A program made the position numbers and the translations under genes. The notes below the pieces were generated by a model, which was not told the DNA's origin, searched no databases, and was given only the letters and a program-made list of their open reading frames with translations. This document shows positions 29,764 through 38,817 of a DNA stretch of 64,000 nt, in pieces (the stretch's first letter is position 1; each line of letters begins with the position of its first letter). Origin of the DNA: an uncultured Dorea sp. (GTDB lineage Bacteria; Bacillota; Clostridia; Lachnospirales; Lachnospiraceae); assembly GCA_945870325.1 (NCBI GenBank), contig CAMBRQ010000001.1, positions 1 through 64,000 of the forward strand, read 5' to 3'.

Positions 29764-29792
29764 ATTGTACTGTTTTTCCCTACAAAAGTCAA
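29764..29792 (-). promoter_or_regulatory. Promoter of the ten-gene SGNH-to-lspA operon
   Basis: Minus-strand TTGACT (29787-29792) and TACAAT (29764-29769) with 17-bp spacing, 35 bp before the SGNH start codon. No strong internal terminator is seen down to 19190. Confidence 0.7.
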
Positions 29793-29859
29793 ATATATGC
29801 TATACTGTAGTTATTAGCCAATCAACATAATATTGGCGCGAAGCGAAAGGAAATTGTGT

Positions 29860-30336
29860 ATGAATGTTTTAGCATTGTCAGCAAAATCTTGTATGTCTCA
29901 TCTGCTTTTGAAGGATACGTTTGATGGATTTTCTTTTATCGAGGGTGAGATTACTACATATAATAAGTTTTCTATTGACGGATTCTTGCATAAGGATTTT
30001 TTTGATGAGGAGCCCGGAAGGGCTTATTCTTATTGGAAAGAGTTGAGAGAGTATTGTTTTAGTATTATCAGGGGGAAGAGAACACCGCTGAATTTTAAGA
30101 TTATTTTGTCGATGGCGCCAGAGAATTTTGCTTCTTTTCTGGACGAGCGCCAGATTCATGTGTGCAGACCAGAAGAAATCCAAGGACTATACCTGAACTT
30201 CCACTATGACGGAACAACCCTTCAATGTGTTACCGGAATATCCATGCGAACATTTACACTGGACAAGACCGTGGAGCGTGAATGGGATTCTTATGCCGAG
30301 AAGTTCTTCTCAGAATCCGGAATCGAGCGAGAATAA
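29860..30336 (+). CDS. DUF5721 family protein
   Basis: A 158-residue soluble protein of the DUF5721 type, common and uncharacterised in Lachnospiraceae. The sequence begins MNVLALSAKSCMSHLLLKD and alternates short strands and helices; no catalytic motif stands out. I take the ATG at 29860, which follows AAAGGAAA, over the TTG 27 bp earlier. It is divergent from the SGNH operon and is followed by a large hairpin element. Function unknown. Confidence 0.8.
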   Translation: MNVLALSAKSCMSHLLLKDTFDGFSFIEGEITTYNKFSIDGFLHKDFFDEEPGRAYSYWKELREYCFSIIRGKRTPLNFKIILSMAPENFASFLDERQIHVCRPEEIQGLYLNFHYDGTTLQCVTGISMRTFTLDKTVEREWDSYAEKFFSESGIERE

Positions 30337-30424
30337 CGAAAAATCATCCCCCGGACTCCACTCCCCCACACCTCTTATGCAGAATTCTCCTCCCGATGGA
30401 ATTTCACGTTGTCAGGGAATCCCA

Positions 30425-30552
30425 GGTTAGGAGAGCCTATATGGCTGATTCCTGAACCGTTGACCAAGACGTAGAATCCGGTTCCTTTTATAGTTACGGA
30501 TTCTAGTCGAAGGGCTCCGGTTCAGAAATCGACCATATAGACTCTCCTAACC
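30425..30552 (-). repeat. 128-nt near-perfect hairpin element
   Basis: The segment folds on itself about its midpoint: 31 of the outer 35 positions are Watson-Crick pairs, then an internal bulge, 9 more pairs and a 16-nt loop (30481-30496). Three of the four outer mismatches become G-U pairs on the minus-strand RNA (only one on the plus), which favours a minus-strand transcript, downstream of htpG. No coding potential. See findings. Confidence 0.75.
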
Positions 30553-30592
30553 GTCCACTTCCCTACCCCCAAAATTCTATCCAAGAATTCCC

Positions 30593-32647
30593 TTACTTCG
30601 TCAACAACATCATAATCTCATTGCTTCTCTGTACAAATGCCGTCATCTCTTCCGGATTCAGCGGCTTATGTGCCAGCATCGCCAGATCATACAGTTGCTT
30701 GCAGATGATAGACACATGCTCATTGTCCTTATTCTCAACCACAAACTGTACCAATGGATGATTTGCATTCAGGATCAATGTGCTATCGCCACCCATGTCC
30801 ATACCACTCATGCCATACATCTTCATCATTTCCTGCATACGGCGGTTCTGCTCGGACAGAGTTATCATAGATGCCACTTTATCATCTTTTAACTTTTCAA
30901 TCTTAACATCCAGTTTCTCATTACCAAGTTCCTTACGGAAGATCTCGATCAAACTGTCAGAAGTCTCCTTGAATGCTTCTTTATCCTCTTCTGCAACTTC
31001 CTCTTTGATGTTCTCCGTTACATCTGCATCAATTCTCTGGAAGCGGATGTTAGGATTGCGCTGCTCTAACTGTGTGATGAATGGTGAATCAATATTATGT
31101 CCCAGGATTACCGCATCCTGTCCCTGTTTTCTGAACATGTTGATGTACTGGCTCTGCTGAATCTCATCTGTTACATAATAGATGGTTGTCTTAATCTCTT
31201 CTACTTTGTTCTCATCTGCATTGTCGGCATCATCCTTCTTATCGTTTGACTCAACGACTTCTCCGCCGTTCTCTCCGATACAGTCTTTCAATGTCAGATA
31301 TTTGCCGTCGATGTTCTTGAACAGAACTGCATCTTTCATCTTGTCACAGAACTTCTCATCTTTCAGGCAGCCAAACTTGATGAATGGACTGATATCATCC
31401 CAGTATTTCTCATAATCCTCTCTCTTAGTCTTACACATTCCGGATAATTTGTCCGCAACCTTTTTAGAAATGTAATCCGCAATCTTATTCACGAATCCGT
31501 CATTCTGCAATGCGCTACGGGATACATTCAGCGGCAGATCCGGGCAGTCAATAACTCCCTTTAATACCATCAGGAATTCCGGAATTACTTCCTTGATATT
31601 GTCTGCGATAAATACCTGGTTGTTGTATAACTTAATGGTTCCTTCGATAGAATCATACTCTGTATTGATTCTTGGGAAGTACAGGATTCCTTTTAAGTTA
31701 AACGGATAGTCCATATTCAGGTGAATCCAGAACAAAGGCTCTTTATAGTCTAAGAATACCTTGCGATAGAATTCCTGATATTCCTCATCTGAGCACTCAT
31801 TCGGGTGTTTTGTCCACAGTGGATGGATGTCATTGAGCGGAACCGGACGCTTCTGAATCTTAACCTTCTCTTTTGCCGGCTCTACTTCTACCATCTCTTT
31901 TTCGCCGTTCTCATTTTCCTTTTCTTCCATCTTGGCCTCTTCGTGGATATGTTCTACAACTACATCATCCTCTTTCAGATCTGCCTCATCAATGGTCTCA
32001 TACTCCGGCTCTGCATTTGCCTTGGATAAAAAGATCTCTACCGGCATGAAAGAACAGTATTTCTCAATGACTTCTCTTACACGGTACTCGTTAGAGAATT
32101 CAATACTGTCATCATTCAGATACAGGGTAATCTCAGAACCAACGGTCTCTTTGTTACCGTCCTCCATCTCATATTCTGTACCGCCATCGCTGACCCAATG
32201 TACCGGTGCTGCACCTTCCTTGTAAGAAAGGGTGTCAATGTGTACTTCATCCGCTACCATGAATGCGGAATAGAATCCAAGACCAAAATGACCGATCATA
32301 TCATCTTCTGTTGTCTTGTCTTTGTATTTCTCAAGGAACTGTGTCGCACCTGAGAATGCAATCTGAGTAATGTACTCTTCTACTTCTTCTGCTGTCATAC
32401 CAAGACCATTATCGATGAATTTTAAAGTCTTTTCCTCCGGGTTCACTTCTACTTTGATTGCTGGTTTGTAATCATCCGGCAACTGGTATTCGCCCATCAT
32501 ATCCAGTTTCTTTAGTTTTGTAATTGCGTCACATCCGTTAGATACCATCTCACGTACGAAGATATCGTGGTCAGAATACACCCATTTCTTAATAATCGGG
32601 AATATATTCTCGCTGCTGATTGATAAACTTCCTTTTTTCGCTGCCAT
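30593..32647 (-). CDS. htpG: Molecular chaperone HtpG (Hsp90)
   Basis: A 684-residue Hsp90: an N-terminal GHKL ATPase (ENIFPIIKKWVYSDHDIFVREMVSNGCD, NGLGMT, IGHFGLGFYSAF), a charged linker (~225-260, KEKENENGE), and middle and C-terminal domains. The start is the ATG at 32647 behind AGGAGTG. It assists folding of client proteins. The promoter is overlapped from upstream by a perfect CIRCE element, so HrcA repression at normal temperature is predicted. Confidence 0.95.
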   Translation of the reverse strand: MAAKKGSLSISSENIFPIIKKWVYSDHDIFVREMVSNGCDAITKLKKLDMMGEYQLPDDYKPAIKVEVNPEEKTLKFIDNGLGMTAEEVEEYITQIAFSGATQFLEKYKDKTTEDDMIGHFGLGFYSAFMVADEVHIDTLSYKEGAAPVHWVSDGGTEYEMEDGNKETVGSEITLYLNDDSIEFSNEYRVREVIEKYCSFMPVEIFLSKANAEPEYETIDEADLKEDDVVVEHIHEEAKMEEKENENGEKEMVEVEPAKEKVKIQKRPVPLNDIHPLWTKHPNECSDEEYQEFYRKVFLDYKEPLFWIHLNMDYPFNLKGILYFPRINTEYDSIEGTIKLYNNQVFIADNIKEVIPEFLMVLKGVIDCPDLPLNVSRSALQNDGFVNKIADYISKKVADKLSGMCKTKREDYEKYWDDISPFIKFGCLKDEKFCDKMKDAVLFKNIDGKYLTLKDCIGENGGEVVESNDKKDDADNADENKVEEIKTTIYYVTDEIQQSQYINMFRKQGQDAVILGHNIDSPFITQLEQRNPNIRFQRIDADVTENIKEEVAEEDKEAFKETSDSLIEIFRKELGNEKLDVKIEKLKDDKVASMITLSEQNRRMQEMMKMYGMSGMDMGGDSTLILNANHPLVQFVVENKDNEHVSIICKQLYDLAMLAHKPLNPEEMTAFVQRSNEIMMLLTK

Positions 32648-32716
32648 TATTATCACTCCTAATTCATTTTTATATATTATTAGCGGAGATATATCCGCTT
32701 GTTTTACCTAACAGAT

Positions 32717-32745
32717 ATGATAATACTCCCAAAATTAAAAGTCAA
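32717..32745 (-). promoter_or_regulatory. htpG promoter
   Basis: Minus-strand TTGACT (32740-32745) and TATCAT (32717-32722) with 17-bp spacing; the CIRCE element begins 8 bp upstream of the -35. Confidence 0.75.
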
Positions 32746-32752
32746 CAAGAAA

Positions 32753-32779
32753 TTAGCACTCTTTTAAAAAGAGTGCTAA
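32753..32779. promoter_or_regulatory. CIRCE element (HrcA operator)
   Basis: TTAGCACTC (32753-32761), 9-nt spacer, GAGTGCTAA (32771-32779): an exact match to the CIRCE consensus. It sits just upstream of the htpG promoter. Confidence 0.95.
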
Positions 32780-32844
32780 CAATTTTCTTAAAAACATTAA
32801 TTTTTTATAAACTTTTTTAAAGTTTTATTCCTCCACACAGATAT

Positions 32845-35800
32845 TTATTCAATACTCTTTAATGATTCCACCATATCAATCTTTCGAAGTTTAAAGAACA
32901 TCACTCCATTTACAATCATCGAGAATGCCAGGGTAAATAGCAGGCTGTATATGTAACTTGGCAGATTGATCGTTCTTCCGAACATCGCTGCATCCACCTC
33001 AACCGTCTGGATCACAAACAGATGGAGGAACTTTCCGAATACAACGCCCACCGCTGCGCCGATGAAAGTCAGCAGTATATTCTCTCTGTATACATATGCC
33101 GCTACTTCCGGGTCGTAGAATCCAAGCACCTTTAATGTAGCAAGTTCTCTCTGACGCTCTGTGATATTAATATTGTTCAGGTTATAGAGCACAACGAATG
33201 CCAGCATGCCGGCAGAGATAATCAATACCACAATAACCAGATTCAGGCTCTTGAGCATATCATTCAACTGTTTCTCGATATCATGCATATAACTGACACT
33301 TAACACTTCATCTTCTGCCAGAATCTCCTTGCCCACATCTTCCAATTCTTTCTTAGAATAAGAATCATCTACCGCGAAGAAAATACTGTTGTATTCAGGC
33401 TCTTCCCCGAATACCTCTTCATAATACACTGGTGTAAAATATATATAATGCCCCATATAGTTCTCACAGATATTCTCAATCTTCACTTCTTTATTGCCGG
33501 TCTCTTCATCTTTGATGTAGATCGTATCACCAATCTTGACATCTAGAAGTTTTGCTGTCTTCTCACTGATAATCACGCCATGATCTGATAATTCATAAGT
33601 TTCTTTCGTTTTTCGATCTCGGAAATGCACATACTGTTCCGCTTCTTCCGGTGTCCCCAATACACATTCATAGGTCGCCCGTTCTTTCTTTCCGTTGGTC
33701 AGCGTCACATTCTTCATATATGCATCCATGAAACGGTCCACATCCTTGTCCTTCTCAAGGAATGCCTGAAGATCGTTCTTGTCCTCCTCAGTCAGATCCT
33801 CCTGAAGATAAATGCTTCCATCATATATCTGCAACTCTTTATACTGGATATCTGCAATCTCAAAGATAGAATCCCTGAGTCCAAATCCTACTATCATCAG
33901 CGCCATACAGCCTCCGATGCCGAAGATCGTCATAAAGAAACGCTTCTTATACCGCATCAGATTCCGAATCGTAGACTTCCACGAAAAATTCAGGTGTTTC
34001 CAGATAATTCCGATTCGCTCCAGGAATACTCTCTTTCCTTTCTTTGGTGCCGGAGGTCTCATAAGAACTGCCGGCTGCGCTCCCAATTCCCTGTAGCATG
34101 CTCCAAAGGTTGCCACAGTTGTACATGCAATCGCCGCTCCGGATGCAATCGCCGCGTAAGTCCAGTTATATGGAACCAGAATATGCGTAACATGTGGATA
34201 GATAATTCCATAAGCATAGATAATAATATATGGCAGGAGTTTCTCTCCGATCAGCACGCCAATCACACTGCCTCCCACCGTCGCAAGAAGCGCATATCCA
34301 AGATATTTTCCGGCAATCGCTCTTTTACTGTAGCCAAGGGCTTTCATCGTTCCGATCTCGATTCTCTGTTCTTCTACCATACGAGTCATGCTGGTCAGAC
34401 TGATCAGTGCCGCAACCAAGAAGAAGATTACCGGGAATACCTGTCCGATTGCACGCATTCTGTCCGCATTCTCCCCGTATCCATTCAGTTCAGGAAGCGT
34501 ACTGCGATCATAGACATACCACTTAGGGAGGTCCAGATCTTCTAGTTCTGCTTCTGCATCCGCAATCTTCTGCTCGCCATCCGCAATCTCTTCTTCTGCT
34601 TCCTTTTTCCCTTCTTCGTAGTCTGCCTTCGCATCTTCTAATTCTTGTGTCTTTGCCTCCAATTCCTGTTCGCCCGAAAGAAGCGTGGTCTCCTGAGATT
34701 TCAACTCTTTCCATCCCGAATCAATCTGGGACTGCCCTGACTGAATCTGTTCATACGCCTGTTGTAATACGGACTCATTCGCATCCAGCATGACCTTCGT
34801 TCCTGTCAACTGCTGCTTCGCACTCTGAAACTGTTGCCTGGCTGCCTCCAGCGCCGCATTCTGTTCTGAATACTCCTGCTCTGCAGCATCCAACTCCTGC
34901 TTCGCCGCTGCAGCCTGTGATTTTAATACTTCCAACTGTGCCTGAAGGTCTGCACTCTGTCCTGGCTGCCCTGTCTGTTCTCCTGTGCGATTCTGTCCTG
35001 CCCGAACTGTTTCCAGTTGTTCCTGATTCGACTGGTCTGGTGCTACCGGATCCGGTTCGCCCGGCTGTTCTGGTTCTACCGGCTCTGGATTCGGCTGGTT
35101 TCCTGCGCCTTCCAGAATTGCTTCCAATGATTTTATCGCATCCAGCAATTCATAATAGGATGCCCACCCCTGATCCAATTGTTCTCTCCCCTGTGCAAGT
35201 GCCGCTTCTCCCTCCTGTATCTTCGCTTCTGCTTCCGGTCTGCCGGCTTCAAACTCTGCAAGCCCTTGTTCATATGCCGCTTTTCCATTTCTTAACTGTT
35301 GCATACCGGAATAGTATTCAGATTTCGCACTATCCAGTTCTTTTTGCTTCGAATTAAGCGTTGATTTTGCATCTGCGATCTTTTTCTTTCCATCTTCTAT
35401 CTCAGCTCTGGCTTCCTGGATCTGGCTCTCTCCATCCGCGATCTTCTGTGCGGCATCTGCAAGTTCCGCTTCCGCCTCTGCCTTACCTTCTGCCAGTTCC
35501 GTTCTTGCATCCTCCAGTTCCTCATTCGCCTCATCAATGATATCCTGTCTTCGCGCCTCGCTTCGCTCATCCGTAATACCTTCGATTCGATCTATAACTG
35601 CCTCAATCTTCTCATCATATGCATCAGTAAATGCCGTAAGGTCAGCAGCCCCTTCGACCTGCACATAGACTTCCGTATACACATCCAGATCGAATGTATT
35701 CTCAGGCACCACCAGAAATCCATTAATACTTCCGGTTCCTATGGTTGTACTCCCTCGGTTTAAAGATATGTAACACGCACTGCTTCCTGTTCCAACCACC

Positions 35801-36294
35801 GTCAGTTCCTCTGTCTTCAGCGTATCCGATACGGGATCATCCGTTCCTGACAACAAGACAATCTTATCTCCCACTTCATATCCCATTCTATCATCTGCCA
35901 GACATTCTCCCACTTTCTCAGGCAGACGCCCTTCTGTGACCTCCGCCATATTCATCTCATCGCCGAGAGACATGACATGCAATGCATACTGTTCTTCGTC
36001 CGTGTTGGTTAAGAAATCCGCACTATAGGCACCTTCCGCCCTCCATACACCTTCTACCTCTTCAATCGCTGCAATGTCATCCTCTGTAATTCCCATCGTG
36101 CTCACAGCCTTAATATCCATAAGGCTTGAATCATCCAGATAAGCATCACCCGTAATCCGCATTGACGGCTCAGACGAACGGATCCCTGAGAAAAACGCCA
36201 CACCCAGCGCAACGATAAAAAGAATCGAGAGGAAACGTCCCGGACTCTTTCGAATCTCCATATAAAAATCTTTACGCGTCGCTTTTGTTCCCAT
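32845..36294 (-). CDS. FtsX-like ABC permease with very large coiled-coil domain
   Basis: A 1149-residue permease. A first membrane helix (~20-37) is followed by an extracellular MacB-like domain. A long coiled coil (~245-590) comes next, rich in A/E/Q repeats (ELADAQKIADGE pattern) and broken by a Pro/Gln patch (EPEQPGEPDPV). Three helices (FtsX domain, ~625-750), a second extracellular domain and a final FtsX domain follow (~1025-1145). Two FtsX modules in one chain make it a full permease. The ATPase is encoded 24 bp upstream. It may signal to wall hydrolases (like FtsEX) or export peptides (like MacB); the coiled coil favours mechanotransmission. Confidence 0.88.
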   Translation of the reverse strand: MGTKATRKDFYMEIRKSPGRFLSILFIVALGVAFFSGIRSSEPSMRITGDAYLDDSSLMDIKAVSTMGITEDDIAAIEEVEGVWRAEGAYSADFLTNTDEEQYALHVMSLGDEMNMAEVTEGRLPEKVGECLADDRMGYEVGDKIVLLSGTDDPVSDTLKTEELTVVGTGSSACYISLNRGSTTIGTGSINGFLVVPENTFDLDVYTEVYVQVEGAADLTAFTDAYDEKIEAVIDRIEGITDERSEARRQDIIDEANEELEDARTELAEGKAEAEAELADAAQKIADGESQIQEARAEIEDGKKKIADAKSTLNSKQKELDSAKSEYYSGMQQLRNGKAAYEQGLAEFEAGRPEAEAKIQEGEAALAQGREQLDQGWASYYELLDAIKSLEAILEGAGNQPNPEPVEPEQPGEPDPVAPDQSNQEQLETVRAGQNRTGEQTGQPGQSADLQAQLEVLKSQAAAAKQELDAAEQEYSEQNAALEAARQQFQSAKQQLTGTKVMLDANESVLQQAYEQIQSGQSQIDSGWKELKSQETTLLSGEQELEAKTQELEDAKADYEEGKKEAEEEIADGEQKIADAEAELEDLDLPKWYVYDRSTLPELNGYGENADRMRAIGQVFPVIFFLVAALISLTSMTRMVEEQRIEIGTMKALGYSKRAIAGKYLGYALLATVGGSVIGVLIGEKLLPYIIIYAYGIIYPHVTHILVPYNWTYAAIASGAAIACTTVATFGACYRELGAQPAVLMRPPAPKKGKRVFLERIGIIWKHLNFSWKSTIRNLMRYKKRFFMTIFGIGGCMALMIVGFGLRDSIFEIADIQYKELQIYDGSIYLQEDLTEEDKNDLQAFLEKDKDVDRFMDAYMKNVTLTNGKKERATYECVLGTPEEAEQYVHFRDRKTKETYELSDHGVIISEKTAKLLDVKIGDTIYIKDEETGNKEVKIENICENYMGHYIYFTPVYYEEVFGEEPEYNSIFFAVDDSYSKKELEDVGKEILAEDEVLSVSYMHDIEKQLNDMLKSLNLVIVVLIISAGMLAFVVLYNLNNINITERQRELATLKVLGFYDPEVAAYVYRENILLTFIGAAVGVVFGKFLHLFVIQTVEVDAAMFGRTINLPSYIYSLLFTLAFSMIVNGVMFFKLRKIDMVESLKSIE

Positions 36295-36318
36295 TTATTC
36301 CCAATACTCCTATGTCTT

Positions 36319-37023
36319 CTACCATTCTATCGTCTCAACCGGCACCGGATGTTTATTCTCAATGATATCCGCCACTTTGCCGTTCTTAATCTTGATCACC
36401 CGGTCTGCCATCGGGGCTATCGCCGAGTTATGCGTAATCAGGATAACGGTCATTCCCTTATTACGGCAGGTATCCTGCAACAGTTTCAGGATTGATTTCC
36501 CCGTATTATAATCCAGGGCACCTGTCGGTTCATCACACAGAAGCAGTTTCGGATTCTTCGCCAATGCTCTCGCGATCGACACTCTCTGCTGCTCCCCTCC
36601 GGATAACTGCGCAGGGAAATTATCCAGCCGTTCTCCAAGCCCTACCTCTTCCAGCACCGCTCTGGCATCCATCGGATCCTTGCAGATCTGAAGCGCCAAC
36701 TCCACATTCTCCAACGCTGTTAGGTTCGGAATCAGGTTATAGAACTGGAACACGAACCCGATATCATCCCTCCGGTAAGCCGTAAGCTGCTTCTGGGAAT
36801 AACTCGCAATATCCTGCCCATCCACCAGCACCTTGCCTTCTGAAGCCGTATCCATCCCGCCAAGAATATTCAGAACCGTCGTCTTTCCCGCACCGCTTGG
36901 ACCTACGACAACAGCGAATTCTCCTTTATGAATCTGAAAATCAATCCCTGCCGCTGCCATAATCTCGACTTCGCCCATTCTGTATATCTTCTTTACATCT
37001 TCTAATGAGACAAATCCACTCAT
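36319..37023 (-). CDS. ABC transporter ATPase, MacB/LolD type
   Basis: A 234-residue nucleotide-binding subunit. Walker A is [12 protein letters not shown], the signature [15 protein letters not shown] and Walker [13 protein letters not shown]. The loop after Walker B and the overall length match the MacB/LolD/FtsE group that pairs with FtsX-type permeases. It is 24 bp upstream of the permease gene, so the two form one operon and one complex. Confidence 0.93.
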   Translation of the reverse strand: MSGFVSLEDVKKIYRMGEVEIMAAAGIDFQIHKGEFAVVVGPSGAGKTTVLNILGGMDTASEGKVLVDGQDIASYSQKQLTAYRRDDIGFVFQFYNLIPNLTALENVELALQICKDPMDARAVLEEVGLGERLDNFPAQLSGGEQQRVSIARALAKNPKLLLCDEPTGALDYNTGKSILKLLQDTCRNKGMTVILITHNSAIAPMADRVIKIKNGKVADIIENKHPVPVETIEW

Positions 37024-37321
37024 ATGTTTCCTCCGAACGTTAATTCCATTATTGTACGAATCAATTATATCATGTATGATAGCCGAAGAGAAATGACTTA
37101 TTTATAAAACTATTATAAAAAAGGACATGCATAGTACATCCTCCCGAAAGTTGATGTAAGATAGGAACGCAGTTTCCTATATTGCAAAACAACGGAACAA
37201 ATGGATCATTTCCATCCGCTCCGTCATCAGACTCAATTATCTATTCTCCCGTTTTCTTCTGTACCGATGCCCGGATACCACCAGCGCTGCAACAACACCG
37301 ATACTGGAAATTCCCAACGTT
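37024..37321. other. Intergenic region with hairpins and an orphan C-terminal TM-like reading frame
   Basis: A terminator-like hairpin (37192-37224: ACGGA...TCCGT with inner ATGGA/TCCAT) is followed on the minus strand by TTGTTTTG and probably ends the purF transcript. A second hairpin, ATAGGAA/TTTCCTAT, lies near 37171-37190. Minus-strand frame ~37233-37315 could encode a hydrophobic helix and basic tail (GISSIGVVAALVVSGHRYRR) that overlaps the purF end out of frame; no start or RBS is visible. Confidence 0.4.
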
Positions 37322-38734
37322 TTACTCTTTCCCGTCAAAACAATAAGTACAAACCTTACAAGGCTCAATCCCAATAGATGCCAACAGATCATCCAGTCTA
37401 TGATACCGCAGCGTCGTAAAATTCTGCTGTTTCCTGATATCCTCGATCATCTGCGCGTATCTGCAAGTACATGGATTCGAATATTCCTCCAGCACCTCTT
37501 TTGACACTTCATCACCTTCACGTTTCTTAATCATCTGCCTTGCGATCAGTTCCATCTCTGATTTGGAACGTGAGAAGTTCAGATACTTACAACCGTACAT
37601 AATCGGCGGACATGCCGGACGGACATGTACTTCTTTGGCTCCGCTCTGATACAAGAATTCTGTCGTCTCACGAAGCTGGGTTCCACGCACGATAGAATCA
37701 TCAATCAGAAGCAGTTTCTTATTCTCAATCAAGGCATGTACCGGGATCAGTTTCATACGTGCAATCAGGTTACGCTGACTCTGATTAGTCGGCATGAAAG
37801 AACGTGGCCATGTCGGAGTATACTTAATAAACGGTCTGGCATATGGAATGCCTGATTCATTCGCATATCCAATCGCATGGGCAACGCCGGAATCCGGTAC
37901 ACCCGCAACAATATCCGGACGAACAGAATCCCCATCTCTCTTTGCCAGCATGCTTCCACATTTATAACGCATCTCTTCTACGTTAACACCCTCATAAGCA
38001 GAAGTCGGATATCCATAATATACCCACAAGAAAGAACAGATCTTCATCTCTTCCTGCGGTCCGCTTAACACTTCAACACCTTCCGGAGTAACGTACACAA
38101 TCTCTGCAGGACCTAACATTTTATAATCTGTGTATCCAAGATTAATATAAGCGTGACTTTCAAAAGACACACAATAAGCATCTGATTTGCGGCCAACTAC
38201 AAGCGGAGTTCTTCCGTAACGGTCTCTGGCCGCATAGATTCCATCTTTCGTCATTACCAGCATAGTCATGGAACCATCAATCAATTCCTGCACATATTTG
38301 ATTCCTTCCAGGATAGAATCTTTTTCACAGATCAGCGCTGCAACCAGTTCTGTTACATTAATCTGTCCATTTGTCATCTCCTGAAAATGAGAATGTGCAT
38401 TATTATATAACAGATTTAATAACTTTTCATAATTATTCACCTTACCAACCGTTGTAATCGCAAAACTTCCCAGATGGGACTGAATCAACAGCGGCTGTGG
38501 CTCAAAATCAGAGATACATCCAATTCCAAGATGTCCTTTCATCTCGCTGACATCTCGGTCGAATTTCGTACGAAATGGCGAATTCTCAATATTATGAATC
38601 GCACGGTTGAAACCATCTTCTCCATATGTTGCCATTCCGCCTCGTCTCGTTCCAAGATGTGAATGATAATCTACTCCATAAAAAAGTTCCAATACACAAT
38701 CATTTTTTGATGCTACACCAAAAAATCCTCCCAT
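37322..38734 (-). CDS. Amidophosphoribosyltransferase homologue without catalytic Cys1
   Basis: A 470-residue PurF-family protein. The N-terminus reads MGGFFGVASKNDC: the Cys that should follow Met in glutamine amidotransferases is Gly, and the HNGNL glutamine-binding motif is replaced by TVGKVNN. The phosphoribosyl half is intact (AGVPDSGVAHA, LLLIDDSIVRGT), and a C-terminal Cys-rich end (CRYAQMI...CKVCTYC) suggests an Fe-S cluster, as in Bacillus PurF. It could use free ammonia or be a regulator; a separate canonical PurF may be elsewhere. It lies 83 bp upstream of the gatB 3' end and seems to be a separate transcript. Confidence 0.82.
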   Translation of the reverse strand: MGGFFGVASKNDCVLELFYGVDYHSHLGTRRGGMATYGEDGFNRAIHNIENSPFRTKFDRDVSEMKGHLGIGCISDFEPQPLLIQSHLGSFAITTVGKVNNYEKLLNLLYNNAHSHFQEMTNGQINVTELVAALICEKDSILEGIKYVQELIDGSMTMLVMTKDGIYAARDRYGRTPLVVGRKSDAYCVSFESHAYINLGYTDYKMLGPAEIVYVTPEGVEVLSGPQEEMKICSFLWVYYGYPTSAYEGVNVEEMRYKCGSMLAKRDGDSVRPDIVAGVPDSGVAHAIGYANESGIPYARPFIKYTPTWPRSFMPTNQSQRNLIARMKLIPVHALIENKKLLLIDDSIVRGTQLRETTEFLYQSGAKEVHVRPACPPIMYGCKYLNFSRSKSEMELIARQMIKKREGDEVSKEVLEEYSNPCTCRYAQMIEDIRKQQNFTTLRYHRLDDLLASIGIEPCKVCTYCFDGKE

Positions 38735-38817
38735 TATGACATCTCCTTTTCATTTTTATAATAAATTATCTTTTTGTTTTATTCCTCCAAAATTGTATCA
38801 CAAGAATACCTGCTTGT

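Noticed and set aside
30206..30430. Short ORF in the tail of the DUF5721 gene
   Set aside because: Overlaps the DUF5721 frame and runs into the hairpin; no RBS.
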